Positions 16,509 through 25,339 of a DNA stretch of 64,000 bases are shown here, in pieces. Position 1 is the stretch's first letter. The number at the start of each line of letters is the position of its first letter. The notes under the pieces were generated by a model. It did no database searches and had not been told where the DNA came from. It saw nothing but the letters and a program-made list of their open reading frames with translations. Made by a program: the position numbers and the translations under genes. Source of the DNA: Acetobacteraceae bacterium (lineage in GTDB: Bacteria; Pseudomonadota; Alphaproteobacteria; Acetobacterales; Acetobacteraceae); NCBI GenBank assembly GCA_019750465.1, contig JAIEOP010000147.1, forward strand, positions 21,062 through 85,061, given 5' to 3'.

Positions 16509-17104
16509 GCGACTGTCTCGTTCACCTGGAGAACCTTGGCGCCGCCCTCCCACAGTGCGACGGCGCTGATGGACGCCGGCGCGATCTCGAAGCGGGCATG
16601 GCAGTCGAGCGACAGGCCCAGGATGCCGGCGAGTGCCGCCTTGATCACGTCGGCATGGCTCACCGCAACCACGGTTCCGCCAGGGTGGCGTGCCCGCAGG
16701 CACCAGGCCCACCGCAGCACACGGTCCTGCGCCTCCGCCATGCTCTCGCCGCGCGGCGGTCGCACGGTCGCCCGCGCGTCGTTCCACCGCTGCCAGAGCG
16801 GATCGTCGTGCAGGGTTGCGAAGGTGAGACCGGTCCAGTCGCCGAAGTCGATCTCGTCGATATCCGGCGCGACCGCTGCCGGAAGCCCGCAGCGCAATGC
16901 GACAACTTCAGCGGTCTCGCACGCGCGCCGCTGCGGACTCGCATACAAGGCCCGAGGGCTCTCGCGCATCAGTCGATCGGCGAGGCGCGCGGCCTGCGCA
17001 TGCCCGGCCTCGTCCAACCCGACGTCCGCCATCCGGCCACAGAGGACGCTGGCCAAGCGCGTATGCGTCGCATGCCGCACGAGCCAGAGAAGCGTCGAAG
17101 CCAC
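16505..17104 (-). CDS. Histidine-phosphatase-superfamily phosphatase (GpmB/CobC-like)
   Basis: This 199-residue protein has the catalytic LVRHA at 8-12 (Arg10, His11), the acidic segment SPQRRACETAE, and the second histidine in VAVSHADV. Members remove phosphate from small molecules such as phosphoglycerate, alpha-ribazole phosphate or sugar phosphates. It sits 11 bp after inositol-3-phosphate synthase. It may therefore dephosphorylate inositol phosphate or another cluster intermediate; this is inference from position. No inositol monophosphatase of the usual family is in the locus. Confidence 0.83.
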   Translation of the reverse strand: MASTLLWLVRHATHTRLASVLCGRMADVGLDEAGHAQAARLADRLMRESPRALYASPQRRACETAEVVALRCGLPAAVAPDIDEIDFGDWTGLTFATLHDDPLWQRWNDARATVRPPRGESMAEAQDRVLRWAWCLRARHPGGTVVAVSHADVIKAALAGILGLSLDCHARFEIAPASISAVALWEGGAKVLQVNETVA

Positions 17105-17115
17105 CTGCCCGACCC

Positions 17116-18195
17116 TCAGGGCATACCGCGAATGAAGCGCAGCGTCCGCTCCCGGGCCTCCTGATCGGTGAACTGCACGGGCGGTGACTTCATGAAATAG
17201 CCGGCCGGCCCCTCCAGCACGCCGCCGATGCCGCGATCCATCGCCAACTTGGCGCAGCGCACGGCGTCGATCACCACCCCGGCCGAATTGGGCGAATCCC
17301 AGACTTCCAGTTTCAGCTCAATGTTGAGTGGAACGCCGCCGAAAGCCGTTCCCTCCATGCGGATGTACGCCCATTTGCGATCGGTCAGCCACGGGACGAA
17401 GTCGCTGGGGCCGACATGCACGTCGCCCTCGGCCATCGGCGCGTCGAGCTGGCTGGTCACGGCCCGCGTCTTGGACAGCTTCTTGGATTCCAGCCGGTCG
17501 CGCTCCAGCATGTTCAGGAAATCGGCGTTGCCGCCGAAATTCAACTGATACGTGCGATCGAGGCGCACGCCCCGTTCGCGGAACAGGTTCGTGAGGACAC
17601 GGTGCAGGATGGTGGCACCGACCTGGCTCTTGATATCGTCGCCGAGCAGCGGCAGCCCACGTGCCCCGAAGCGTTGCGCCCACCCCGCATCGGACGCGAT
17701 GAACACCGGCACACAATTGACGAAGGCGCAGCCCGCGGCCAGCGCCTGTTCCGCATACCATTCCGTTGCGCGCTGCGCGCCGACCGGCAGATACGATACC
17801 AGCACGTCCGTACGCGTCCGGCGCAGTTCGCCGGCCACGTCCGCCAGGTGTCCATCCGCTTCTGAAACGGCACCAGAGACGTAGCGGCCGAGACCGTCCA
17901 GGGTGGGGCCGCGCAGCACCTCCACACCGGATACCGCGGGGCTGGCGAAGCGATGGGTGTTGTTCGGCGCCGCGAAGATGGCATCCGCGAGATCGCGGCC
18001 AACCTTGGAAGCCGAAACGTCGAAGGCTGCGGAGACGATCACGTCGCCGATGCAGTACCCGCCGATCTCGGCACTCATCAGCCCTGGCGGCGCTTCGGAC
18101 GGCGAGACGTCACGGTAGAATTCGAGCCCCTGCACGAAGGAAGAGGCACAATTGCCGATGCCGACAAGACCAACGCGCAGCGACCTCGCTCCCAA
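17116..18195 (-). CDS. Inositol-3-phosphate synthase
   Basis: This 359-residue NAD-dependent enzyme converts glucose 6-phosphate to myo-inositol 3-phosphate. The Rossmann entry is [16 protein letters not shown], followed by [42 protein letters not shown], and the conserved [15 protein letters not shown] and [13 protein letters not shown] blocks. The length suits the short actinobacterial/archaeal-type enzyme. It is the first gene of the minus-strand arm, facing the epimerase operon. Its presence implies the locus product contains inositol. Confidence 0.9.
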   Translation of the reverse strand: MGARSLRVGLVGIGNCASSFVQGLEFYRDVSPSEAPPGLMSAEIGGYCIGDVIVSAAFDVSASKVGRDLADAIFAAPNNTHRFASPAVSGVEVLRGPTLDGLGRYVSGAVSEADGHLADVAGELRRTRTDVLVSYLPVGAQRATEWYAEQALAAGCAFVNCVPVFIASDAGWAQRFGARGLPLLGDDIKSQVGATILHRVLTNLFRERGVRLDRTYQLNFGGNADFLNMLERDRLESKKLSKTRAVTSQLDAPMAEGDVHVGPSDFVPWLTDRKWAYIRMEGTAFGGVPLNIELKLEVWDSPNSAGVVIDAVRCAKLAMDRGIGGVLEGPAGYFMKSPPVQFTDQEARERTLRFIRGMP

Positions 18196-18498
18196 GGGTC
18201 ATCCTCCAGTGGGCGATGCGGCGACCAGCAAAGGTCGCCGGGCAGGCGATGAACCCGCCGATCCTGTCATCGTTCCAAGCCCTGTGGAGGTGCGTCGGCG
18301 AGACACCGGAATGTGACGAGAACGGTGTCCGCACCGGAGCGGGGAAGCCACGTTCTTCCGGCACGAGGTGGGCGCATCCCACTGAACACCGCGCCGCAAC
18401 GGCCATCAGGTAGCGGAATCGCGCGGAACTCAGAAGCCGGAGTGTTGCGCTGATGAGAACAGGAACACGGTGCCGCTTCGTCGGCAGGACGGGCACGC
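18196..18498. promoter_or_regulatory. Divergent control region of the glycan locus
   Basis: This 303-bp gap separates inositol-3-phosphate synthase from the epimerase operon and should hold both promoters. It contains an inverted repeat with GACACCG at 18302-18308 and CGGTGTC at 18323-18329, separated by 14 bp, spaced like a dimeric repressor site. I see no convincing gene here and no clear -35/-10 pair. Confidence 0.4.
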
Positions 18499-19629
18499 GT
18501 GGCTGACAGAATCCTCGTCACCGGCGGTGCCGGCTTCATCGGTCGGCATCTTGCTCACGCGTTGTTGCGCCGGGGATATCACGTACGGGTCCTCGACAAC
18601 CTCATTGAGCAGGTGCACGGCAGCCGGCCCGCGGTCGGCACCCGCGATGCAGACGGCGAAATCGACCTCGTGATCGGTGACGTGCGGGACGATGCGGCAG
18701 TCGGCCGCGCGCTCCGCGGCATCGACATGGTGGTGCATCTGGCCGCGGAGGTCGGCGTCGGCCAGAGCATGTATGCCGTCGATCGCTATGTCTCGGTCAA
18801 TGACCACGGCACGGCCGTGCTCTTCCAGCACCTCATTGCGGCGCCGGTACGGCGCGTTGTTGTTGCGTCCTCGATGAGCATCTACGGCGAGGGCCTGTAT
18901 CGCGACGCGGAAGGCCGGGTTGTGGCGCAGGCGGCGCGGCTGCCGCGCAGCGGTGCCGCGCACGGCTCGGCCTGGGACCCGCTCGACGAGCAGGGGCGGC
19001 CGCTGACGCCGATCCCGACGCCCGAGTGGAAGCAGCCTGCGCTCGCCTCGGTCTATGCGATCTCGAAATTCGTGCAGGAGCGCCTGACCCTGACGCTCGC
19101 CCCCGCCTACGGCATGGAAGGCGTCGCATTGCGTCTGTGGAACGCCTATGGACCGGGGCAGGCCCTGTCCAACCCCTATACGGGTGTGCTGGCGATCTTC
19201 GCATCGCGGCTCCTCAACGGGCAACGGCCGCTGGTCTTCGAGGACGGCAACCAGCGGCGCGACTTCGTGCATGTCGAGGACGTGGCGGCGGCCTTCGTCC
19301 TTGCGCTGGAACATCCGCGGGCGCCCGGCGGGGTCTTCAACATCGCCAGCGGCGAGGACCGCAGCGTGCGGGACGTGGCAATGTTGCTCGCCTCCGCGAT
19401 GGGGCGACCGAACTTGGCACCGGAGATCACCGGGCAGGCGCGCGCGGGCGACGTCCGCCATTGCATCCCGGATCTCACCCTTGCACGCGAAGTGCTGGGT
19501 TATGCGCCGCGGCGCGCCTTCACAGACGGTCTGCGGGAGCTGTCCGACTGGGTGGCGCGTCAGCGGGCCGCCGAGGATCGAGTGCAGCAGGCGCGGCAGG
19601 AACTCGAAGCGCGGGGGCTGGTCGCGTGA
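18499..19629 (+). CDS. NAD-dependent epimerase/dehydratase (SDR, nucleotide sugar)
   Basis: This 376-residue extended SDR has the dinucleotide motif TGGAGFIGRHLAHAL, the strand LAAEVGVGQS, a serine strand SSMSIYGEG and catalytic Tyr-Lys in SVYAISKFVQE. It resembles UDP-glucose 4-epimerase or dTDP-glucose dehydratase relatives. An insert around residues 140-165 is characteristic of a subgroup. Translation starts at GTG 18499. It is the first gene of the plus arm, and its stop overlaps the next GTG start. It probably makes an activated sugar used by the downstream glycosyltransferases. Confidence 0.87.
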   Translation: MADRILVTGGAGFIGRHLAHALLRRGYHVRVLDNLIEQVHGSRPAVGTRDADGEIDLVIGDVRDDAAVGRALRGIDMVVHLAAEVGVGQSMYAVDRYVSVNDHGTAVLFQHLIAAPVRRVVVASSMSIYGEGLYRDAEGRVVAQAARLPRSGAAHGSAWDPLDEQGRPLTPIPTPEWKQPALASVYAISKFVQERLTLTLAPAYGMEGVALRLWNAYGPGQALSNPYTGVLAIFASRLLNGQRPLVFEDGNQRRDFVHVEDVAAAFVLALEHPRAPGGVFNIASGEDRSVRDVAMLLASAMGRPNLAPEITGQARAGDVRHCIPDLTLAREVLGYAPRRAFTDGLRELSDWVARQRAAEDRVQQARQELEARGLVA

Positions 19630-20705
19630 CCGCGCGGAGCATCGGCGCGCCCGGGTTGCGCCTGCGGAACCCGGTTCTGGTGACGGGGGGCGCCGGCTTC
19701 ATCGGCTGCAACCTGGCCAACCGCCTGGCGGAGCAGGGCGAGGATGTCCTGGTGCTGGACGCCCTGCTGCGCCCCGGCGTGGACGCGAACCTCGCCTGGC
19801 TGCGTGCCCGCCATCCACGCAAGATCTCCGTCCTCATCGCCGACGTCCGCGATCAGGCCGCTATGGAGGCTGCCGTCCGGGACGCGAGCGCCGTCTTCCA
19901 CCTGGCGGCGCAGGTCGCGGTCACGACCAGCCTCGTCGATCCGTGCGACGACTTCTCCACGAACCTCCAGGGGACGCTGCTGGTCCTCGATGCCATACGC
20001 CGGCAGGGCCGCCCGGTGCCGGTGCTGTTCGCCAGCACGAACAAGGTGTACGGCGATCTCGCCGATGTCCCGCTACGCCTCGAGAACGAGGCCTACATGC
20101 CCTGTGACGCGGCAATCCGTGCGCATGGTGTCGCGGAGGACCGGCCGCTGGCCTTCCACACGCCCTATGGTTGCTCGAAGGGCGCAGCGGATCAGTACGT
20201 ACTGGACTGGGCGCGCAGCTACGGCGTGCCGACGGCGGTCTTTCGCATGAGCTGCATCTATGGTCCGCACCAGATGGGAACGGAGGACCAGGGCTGGGTC
20301 GCGCACTTCCTCATCAGCGCGATGCGGGGCGAGCACATCACCATCTTCGGCGATGGCTGCCAGGTGCGCGACGTGCTGCACGTGGATGATGCCGTGGATG
20401 CCTACGTCGCCGCGTGGCAGCGCATCGAACAGGTGTCCGGCCACGCCTTCAACCTCGGCGGTGGCCCGCAGAACGCGGTCAGCCTGCGCCAGGTCCTCAT
20501 GCTGATCGGCGAACACCTCGGGCGCCGTCCGCAGGTGGAGCACGCCGCCTGGCGTGCCGGCGACCAGCGCTACTATGTCTCTGACACGCGCCGGGCCGCG
20601 CACGCCCTTGGTCTGGGCCCACCGCGCCGATGGCACGACGGCATCATCGGGCTGGCACGCTGGCTGGCGGCGGAGCGGGTGCTGGTGGAGGAGGCGGCGC
20701 CGTGA
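19626..20705 (+). CDS. NAD-dependent epimerase, CDP-paratose 2-epimerase-like
   Basis: This 359-residue extended SDR has VLVTGGAGFIGCNLANRLAE, LAAQVAVTTSLVDP, a serine strand FASTNKVYGDL and catalytic HTPYGCSKGAADQY. The STNKVYG block and GTEDQGWVAHFLISA are typical of CDP-paratose/CDP-tyvelose epimerase relatives, from memory. The GTG start at 19626 overlaps the previous stop (GTGA). The C-terminus overlaps the radical SAM gene by 4 bp. The neighbouring epimerase is homologous but distinct, so the two likely act on successive or alternative nucleotide sugars. Confidence 0.87.
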   Translation: MTARSIGAPGLRLRNPVLVTGGAGFIGCNLANRLAEQGEDVLVLDALLRPGVDANLAWLRARHPRKISVLIADVRDQAAMEAAVRDASAVFHLAAQVAVTTSLVDPCDDFSTNLQGTLLVLDAIRRQGRPVPVLFASTNKVYGDLADVPLRLENEAYMPCDAAIRAHGVAEDRPLAFHTPYGCSKGAADQYVLDWARSYGVPTAVFRMSCIYGPHQMGTEDQGWVAHFLISAMRGEHITIFGDGCQVRDVLHVDDAVDAYVAAWQRIEQVSGHAFNLGGGPQNAVSLRQVLMLIGEHLGRRPQVEHAAWRAGDQRYYVSDTRRAAHALGLGPPRRWHDGIIGLARWLAAERVLVEEAAP

Positions 20706-21997
20706 AGGTCGCGCTGGCCAACCCGCCCTGGAGCTTCGAGGGAAGCATCTACTTCGGATGCCATGAGCCGCACCTGCCGCTTGAGCTGGGCTACAGCCGT
20801 GACCTGCTGATGGCCGCAGGCCATGAGGTCCTGCTGCTGGACGCCCATCTCTGCGCCATCCCCGCACAGCAGGCGGCCGACATCATCGCCGGCTTCGCGC
20901 CGGACATGACCGTCGTCACCACTGCGCCGAGCTACCTGTTCTGGCGCTGCGCGCCGCCGGAGTTGCGGGTCGCGCGGGAATTCCTCGATGCGTTGGCGGG
21001 TCGCGGCGGGCGCAGCGTTGCCGTTGGGCCGCACGGATCGGCGACGCCGCGTGCCGTGCTTCGCAAGCTCGATGTCGACATCGTGGTACGCGGCGAGTGC
21101 GAGGAGGTCGTCGCACGCCTGGCCGACGCAGATGATGGCCTGGCAGGCCTGCATGCCATAGCATACCGCTCGGGCGAAGGCATCCATGTCACGGGCGGGC
21201 CGCATGCGGGACGGTTCACGGACCTCGCCGCACTGCGCTGGCCGGACGAGTGGGTCGCGCGGCATCGCCACCACCATCATCGCTTCGAGGCGCAACCGGA
21301 CGTACCCGGGGCCGAGGTCGAGGCGTCGCGCGGTTGCCCGTATCACTGCAGCTTCTGCGCCAAGCTCGACTTCCGCGACTCCTACCGTCGGCGGAACCTC
21401 GACACGCTGCTGGACGAGATCGACGGCCTTCGCACACAGGGTGTCGGCTATCTCTACTTCATCGACGAGATTTTCCTGCCGCAACGCGCGCTGCTGCAGG
21501 CGCTGGTCGGCCGCGGCCTGAGCTTCGGAATCCAGACCCGCATCGATCTCTGGAAGCCGGAGATGCTGGATCTCCTCGGTGAGGCGGGATGCGTCTCCAT
21601 CGAGGCCGGCGTGGAGAGCCTGACCGAGGCCGGCCGCGCCGCCCTCGACAAGGATTGCCGCATGTCGACGGACGGCCTCGCCGAACGGCTACTCTATGCG
21701 CGGCGCCGCGTTCCCTTCGTGCAGGCGAACCTCATCCGGACCGATGGGGATGATGCCACGATGGTCGCCGCGTGGCGTGAGCAGCTGCAGCGCGGCGGGG
21801 TCTGGGCCAATGATCCGGTGCCGCTCTACCCCTATCCGAGTTCACCCGACTACCACCGGCTGTTCGGTCCGCCCGACGATGCCGCCTGGGAGCGCGCGCA
21901 CGCGCATTACGCAGGGCAGTTCGGAGCGGCACTCAGCGACATCCAGGATTCGCGCCCGCTTCCGCTGGAGGCGTTGGAGGCGGCGTGCAGGGCATGA
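20702..21997 (+). CDS. B12-binding-domain radical SAM protein
   Basis: This 431-residue protein has an N-terminal Rossmann-like domain that resembles a cobalamin-binding domain (LPLELGYSRDLLMAAGHEV, DAHL at 47-50, FAPDMTVVTTAPSY). The radical SAM core follows, with CPYHCSFC (Cys212, Cys216, Cys219) coordinating the 4Fe-4S cluster. Later blocks GLSFGIQTRIDLWKPEML and GCVSIEAGVESLTEAG are typical of the class. Such enzymes carry out radical methylations or rearrangements on unactivated carbon. It lies between the epimerases and the glycosyltransferases, with GTGA and ATGA overlaps, so it probably tailors a sugar or lipid intermediate. Confidence 0.88.
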   Translation: MKVALANPPWSFEGSIYFGCHEPHLPLELGYSRDLLMAAGHEVLLLDAHLCAIPAQQAADIIAGFAPDMTVVTTAPSYLFWRCAPPELRVAREFLDALAGRGGRSVAVGPHGSATPRAVLRKLDVDIVVRGECEEVVARLADADDGLAGLHAIAYRSGEGIHVTGGPHAGRFTDLAALRWPDEWVARHRHHHHRFEAQPDVPGAEVEASRGCPYHCSFCAKLDFRDSYRRRNLDTLLDEIDGLRTQGVGYLYFIDEIFLPQRALLQALVGRGLSFGIQTRIDLWKPEMLDLLGEAGCVSIEAGVESLTEAGRAALDKDCRMSTDGLAERLLYARRRVPFVQANLIRTDGDDATMVAAWREQLQRGGVWANDPVPLYPYPSSPDYHRLFGPPDDAAWERAHAHYAGQFGAALSDIQDSRPLPLEALEAACRA

Positions 21998-23121
21998 GCG
22001 GACCATCTCCGCGCCGCATCCTGATGACCGCCGATGCCGTCGGTGGCGTCTGGACGTACGCGGTCGGTCTGGCAGCGGGGTTGGCTGAACGCGGCGTCGA
22101 GACGGTGCTGGCGGTGCTGGGCCCGCAGCCCGGTACAGAACAGCGCGCGGCCGCGGCATCGGTACCCGGGCTGGTCCTGCAATCGCTTCCCCTGCCTCTC
22201 GACTGGCTGGCAAGCTCGCCTGGAGAGATCACCCATGCCGGCGAGGCCATCGCTGACCTCGCGGCGCATGGGATGGGCATTGATCTCGTCCAGCTGAACA
22301 CTCCTGCGCTTGCCGCTGCCGCGCGCTTCCGCGTTCCCGTCGTCGCCGTCAGCCACTCCTGCCTGGCAACCTGGTGGCGGGCGGTGCGCGGCGGCCCGAT
22401 GCCGGACGACTTCCGCTGGCGCTCCTCGCTGGCGACCCGCGGGCTCGCTGCGGCCGATGCGCTGGTGGCGCCGACGGCCGCCTTTGCGCGCGCGACGGCG
22501 GTGGCCCACGGTTTGTCACGCAATCCCGCGACGGTGCATAACGGCCTGCATCCGGCTGCTGTCCGTACCGCGAACGCCGCGGCGCCCTTCGCCTTCACCG
22601 CCGGCCGCCTGTGGGACATCGGCAAGGACGCCGCGACGCTCGATCGCGCTGCGGCACGGGGGCGGTTTCCGGTCATCGCCGCGGGGCCGATCGAAGGTCC
22701 GGACGGCTCGCGTGTCGCGCTGCCGCATCTGGAACTCCTGGGATCTCTCCCGGCGCGGGACGTCTCGGAATGGCTTGCACGGCGCCCGGTCTTCGTCTCC
22801 ATGGCGCGATACGAGCCCTTCGGCCTCGCGGTACTCGAAGCGGCGCAGACCGGTTGCGCACTGGTGCTGTCCGATACGCCCGGCTTTCGAGAGCTGTGGG
22901 ATGGCGCTGCGACCTTCGTTGCGCCCGGCGGCGACGAGGCCTTGGCCCGTGCGATCGCGCGTCTGCTGGAGAACGCGAAGCATCGTGCCGCCCTGGGCAG
23001 CGCGGCGCTTGCACGCTCGCGCCGCTACGGGGTGGCGGCGATGACCAGCGGCATGCTGGCAGTCTATGCCGCGGCCCTGTCCAGGACGCTTGCGATGAGA
23101 CGCCGGGAGATGCAGGCGTGA
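21994..23121 (+). CDS. GT4-type glycosyltransferase
   Basis: This 375-residue GT-B enzyme begins with ILMTADAVGGVWTYAVGLA, the acceptor-domain loop of GT4 enzymes. It ends with a nucleotide-sugar-binding domain containing FVSMARYEPFGLAVLEAAQTG, the family E-x7-E region. The product is expected to be cytoplasmic, transferring a sugar from an activated donor. I choose ATG 21994 because it overlaps the radical SAM stop as ATGA; an in-frame GTG lies at 21985. It is the first of four consecutive glycosyltransferases in the operon. Confidence 0.87.
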   Translation: MSGPSPRRILMTADAVGGVWTYAVGLAAGLAERGVETVLAVLGPQPGTEQRAAAASVPGLVLQSLPLPLDWLASSPGEITHAGEAIADLAAHGMGIDLVQLNTPALAAAARFRVPVVAVSHSCLATWWRAVRGGPMPDDFRWRSSLATRGLAAADALVAPTAAFARATAVAHGLSRNPATVHNGLHPAAVRTANAAAPFAFTAGRLWDIGKDAATLDRAAARGRFPVIAAGPIEGPDGSRVALPHLELLGSLPARDVSEWLARRPVFVSMARYEPFGLAVLEAAQTGCALVLSDTPGFRELWDGAATFVAPGGDEALARAIARLLENAKHRAALGSAALARSRRYGVAAMTSGMLAVYAAALSRTLAMRRREMQA

Positions 23122-24245
23122 AGTTCGTCTACTTCACCCACTCCCTCGCCTCCTGTTGGAATCACGGCAACGCGCATTTCCTGCGCGGCGTGCTGCGCGC
23201 GCTGCACGCGCACGGCCATGCGACCGCTGCCTGGGAGCCGGCGAAGGGCTGGAGCCGCGAAAACCTGCTGCGCGACCATGGCGTGGCGGGGATGGCGGCA
23301 TTCCACGCCGCCTATCCCGACCTCCACGCGCGGACCTACACCATGCCGGCCGAGGTCGAGGCCGCGCTTGACGGCGCCGATGTGGTCATCGCGCATGAAT
23401 GGAACGAGCCCTGGCTGATCGCGACGCTCGGCCGCGTGCGGCGTCGGGCCGGCAGCCGCTTCCTGCTGCTGTTCCATGACACCCATCACCGCGCCGTCAG
23501 CGACCCTGACACACTCCGTACCTTCGACCTCGAGGACTATGACGGAATCCTGGCCTTTGGTGAGGCGCTGGCCGCGGTCTATCGGCGCTGGGGCTGGGGC
23601 GGCCGCGCCTTCGTCTGGCACGAGGCGGCGGACATCACGCTGTTCCGGCCACCGATGCCGGCGGATGCGCCGCGACATGGCCTGGTATGGATCGGCAATT
23701 GGGGCGATGACGAGCGCAGCGCGGAACTCGAGACCTTCCTGCTGCGTCCGGCGCGCGCCCTGGGCATGGGGCTGGACATCCATGGCGTACGCTACCCGCC
23801 CTACGCCCTTGCGACGCTCGCGTCATATGGCGCGCGATATCGTGGCTGGGTGCCGAATGTGCACGTACCGAAGATCTTCGCCCGCCACGCTGCGACGGTG
23901 CACGTTCCCCGCCGCTTCTATGTCGACGCCCTGCCGGGCATTCCCACGATCCGGGTCTTCGAGGCGCTTGCATGCGGGATTCCGCTGGTATCCGCGCCGT
24001 GGCGCGACGATGAGGGCCTGTTCCGCGCCGGCGAGCACTACCTCGCTGCGCCCGACGAGGCGGGCATGATCCGCCACCTGCGCGACCTCCGCGATGATCC
24101 CATCCTGCGGGTCACGCTTGCCGACGCGGGCCGGCGCGCCATCGAGGCGGGACACAGTTGCGCGCATCGCGCGGCGGAATTGCTCGACATCGTGGCCGCG
24201 ATCGGCGGCGACCGCCGCAGCGCCCTTCCGGAGACTGCAGCATGA
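23118..24245 (+). CDS. CgeB-like GT-B glycosyltransferase (copy 1)
   Basis: This 375-residue protein starts at GTG 23118, overlapping the previous stop. It has FTHSLASCWNHGNAHFLRGV at the N-terminus, a central LLLFHDTHHRAV, and a C-terminal donor-site block TIRVFEALACGIPLVSAPW followed by an AGEHYLAAPDEAGM loop. These resemble the CgeB/GT4-like C-terminal domain. It is probably a cytoplasmic sugar transferase. Genes 3' of it encode two more proteins of the same general type, suggesting stepwise assembly of a short oligosaccharide. Confidence 0.8.
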   Translation: MKFVYFTHSLASCWNHGNAHFLRGVLRALHAHGHATAAWEPAKGWSRENLLRDHGVAGMAAFHAAYPDLHARTYTMPAEVEAALDGADVVIAHEWNEPWLIATLGRVRRRAGSRFLLLFHDTHHRAVSDPDTLRTFDLEDYDGILAFGEALAAVYRRWGWGGRAFVWHEAADITLFRPPMPADAPRHGLVWIGNWGDDERSAELETFLLRPARALGMGLDIHGVRYPPYALATLASYGARYRGWVPNVHVPKIFARHAATVHVPRRFYVDALPGIPTIRVFEALACGIPLVSAPWRDDEGLFRAGEHYLAAPDEAGMIRHLRDLRDDPILRVTLADAGRRAIEAGHSCAHRAAELLDIVAAIGGDRRSALPETAA

Positions 24246-25339
24246 GGATCGCCTTCTACGGATCAAGCCTGCTGTCGTCCTACTGGAACGGGGCGGCGAC
24301 CTACTATCGCGGGCTGCTCCGCGACCTTGCACGGAGGGGCCACCACATCACGTTCTTCGAGCCCGACGCCTTCGACCGTCAGTTCCACCGGGACATGGAG
24401 CCGCCGGACTGGGCCGCGGTGCAAGTCTGGCCGGCGACCGAAATGGGCGCGCGCAGCGCCATCGCGCAGGCCGCGGCCGCCGACGTCGTCGTGAAGGCCA
24501 GCGGCGTCGGCGTCTTCGATGATCTCCTGCTGGAAGGCGTGATGGCAGCGGCACGGCCGCACGCGATCCGCATTTTCTGGGATGTCGATGCGCCGGCGAC
24601 ACTGGCCGAGTTGCGCGCCGCCGGGCCGACGCACCCGCTGCGCCGGCTGCTGCCGAGCCTCGATTTTGTGCTTACCTATGGCGGAGGGCCGCCGGTGGTG
24701 GCGGCTTACGAGGAATTCGGCGCGCGGCGCTGCGTGCCGATCTACAATGCGCTTGATCCGGCAACCCATCATTCCGTCGCGCCAGAACCACGGTTCGAGG
24801 CGGACCTTGCCTTCCTCGGGAATCGACTGCCGGATCGCGAGGCCCGGGTGGAGGAGTTCCTGTTCCATCCGGCCACGCTGCTGCCCCGCCGGCGGTTCCT
24901 GATCGGCGGCAATGGCTGGGACAGTCGCGCGCTCCCCGCCAACGTCGTCCGGCTCGGCCATGTCTATACGCGTGAGCACAATGCCTTCAACTCCACGCCG
25001 CTCGCTGTCCTCAACATCGCCCGCGACAGCATGGCAGCCGTCGGCTTCTCGCCGGCGACGCGCGTCTTCGAAGCGGCCGGCGCGGGCGCGTGCCTGATCA
25101 CCGATGCCTGGGAAGGGCTCGAGCTGTTCCTCGAGCCGGAGGAGGAGGTGCTGGTCGCGCGCAACGGCGCCGAGGTGGCCGCGCAACTCTCCGCCCTCAC
25201 GCCGGCGCGGTCGCGGGCTGTCGGCGCAGCCGCGCGCGCGCGCATCCTGGCCCAGCATACCTACGCCAGGCGCGGCGCCGCGGTGGACGCCCTCCTGCAA
25301 GAGGAACATGCACGCCGGCGGGAAAGGAGCGCGGCGTGA
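24242..25339 (+). CDS. CgeB-like GT-B glycosyltransferase (copy 2)
   Basis: This 365-residue protein starts at ATG 24242 (ATGA overlap). The N-terminal half has FYGSSLLSSYWNGAATYYRG and FWDVDAPATLAEL. The C-terminal half has LNIARDSMAAVGFSPATRVF and the donor-domain signature EAAGAGACLITDAWEGLELF, the CgeB-like pattern. It is related to the next gene but clearly diverged, so the duplication is old. No signal peptide or membrane segment is visible. Its sugar and acceptor cannot be predicted from sequence. Confidence 0.82.
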   Translation: MRIAFYGSSLLSSYWNGAATYYRGLLRDLARRGHHITFFEPDAFDRQFHRDMEPPDWAAVQVWPATEMGARSAIAQAAAADVVVKASGVGVFDDLLLEGVMAAARPHAIRIFWDVDAPATLAELRAAGPTHPLRRLLPSLDFVLTYGGGPPVVAAYEEFGARRCVPIYNALDPATHHSVAPEPRFEADLAFLGNRLPDREARVEEFLFHPATLLPRRRFLIGGNGWDSRALPANVVRLGHVYTREHNAFNSTPLAVLNIARDSMAAVGFSPATRVFEAAGAGACLITDAWEGLELFLEPEEEVLVARNGAEVAAQLSALTPARSRAVGAAARARILAQHTYARRGAAVDALLQEEHARRRERSAA

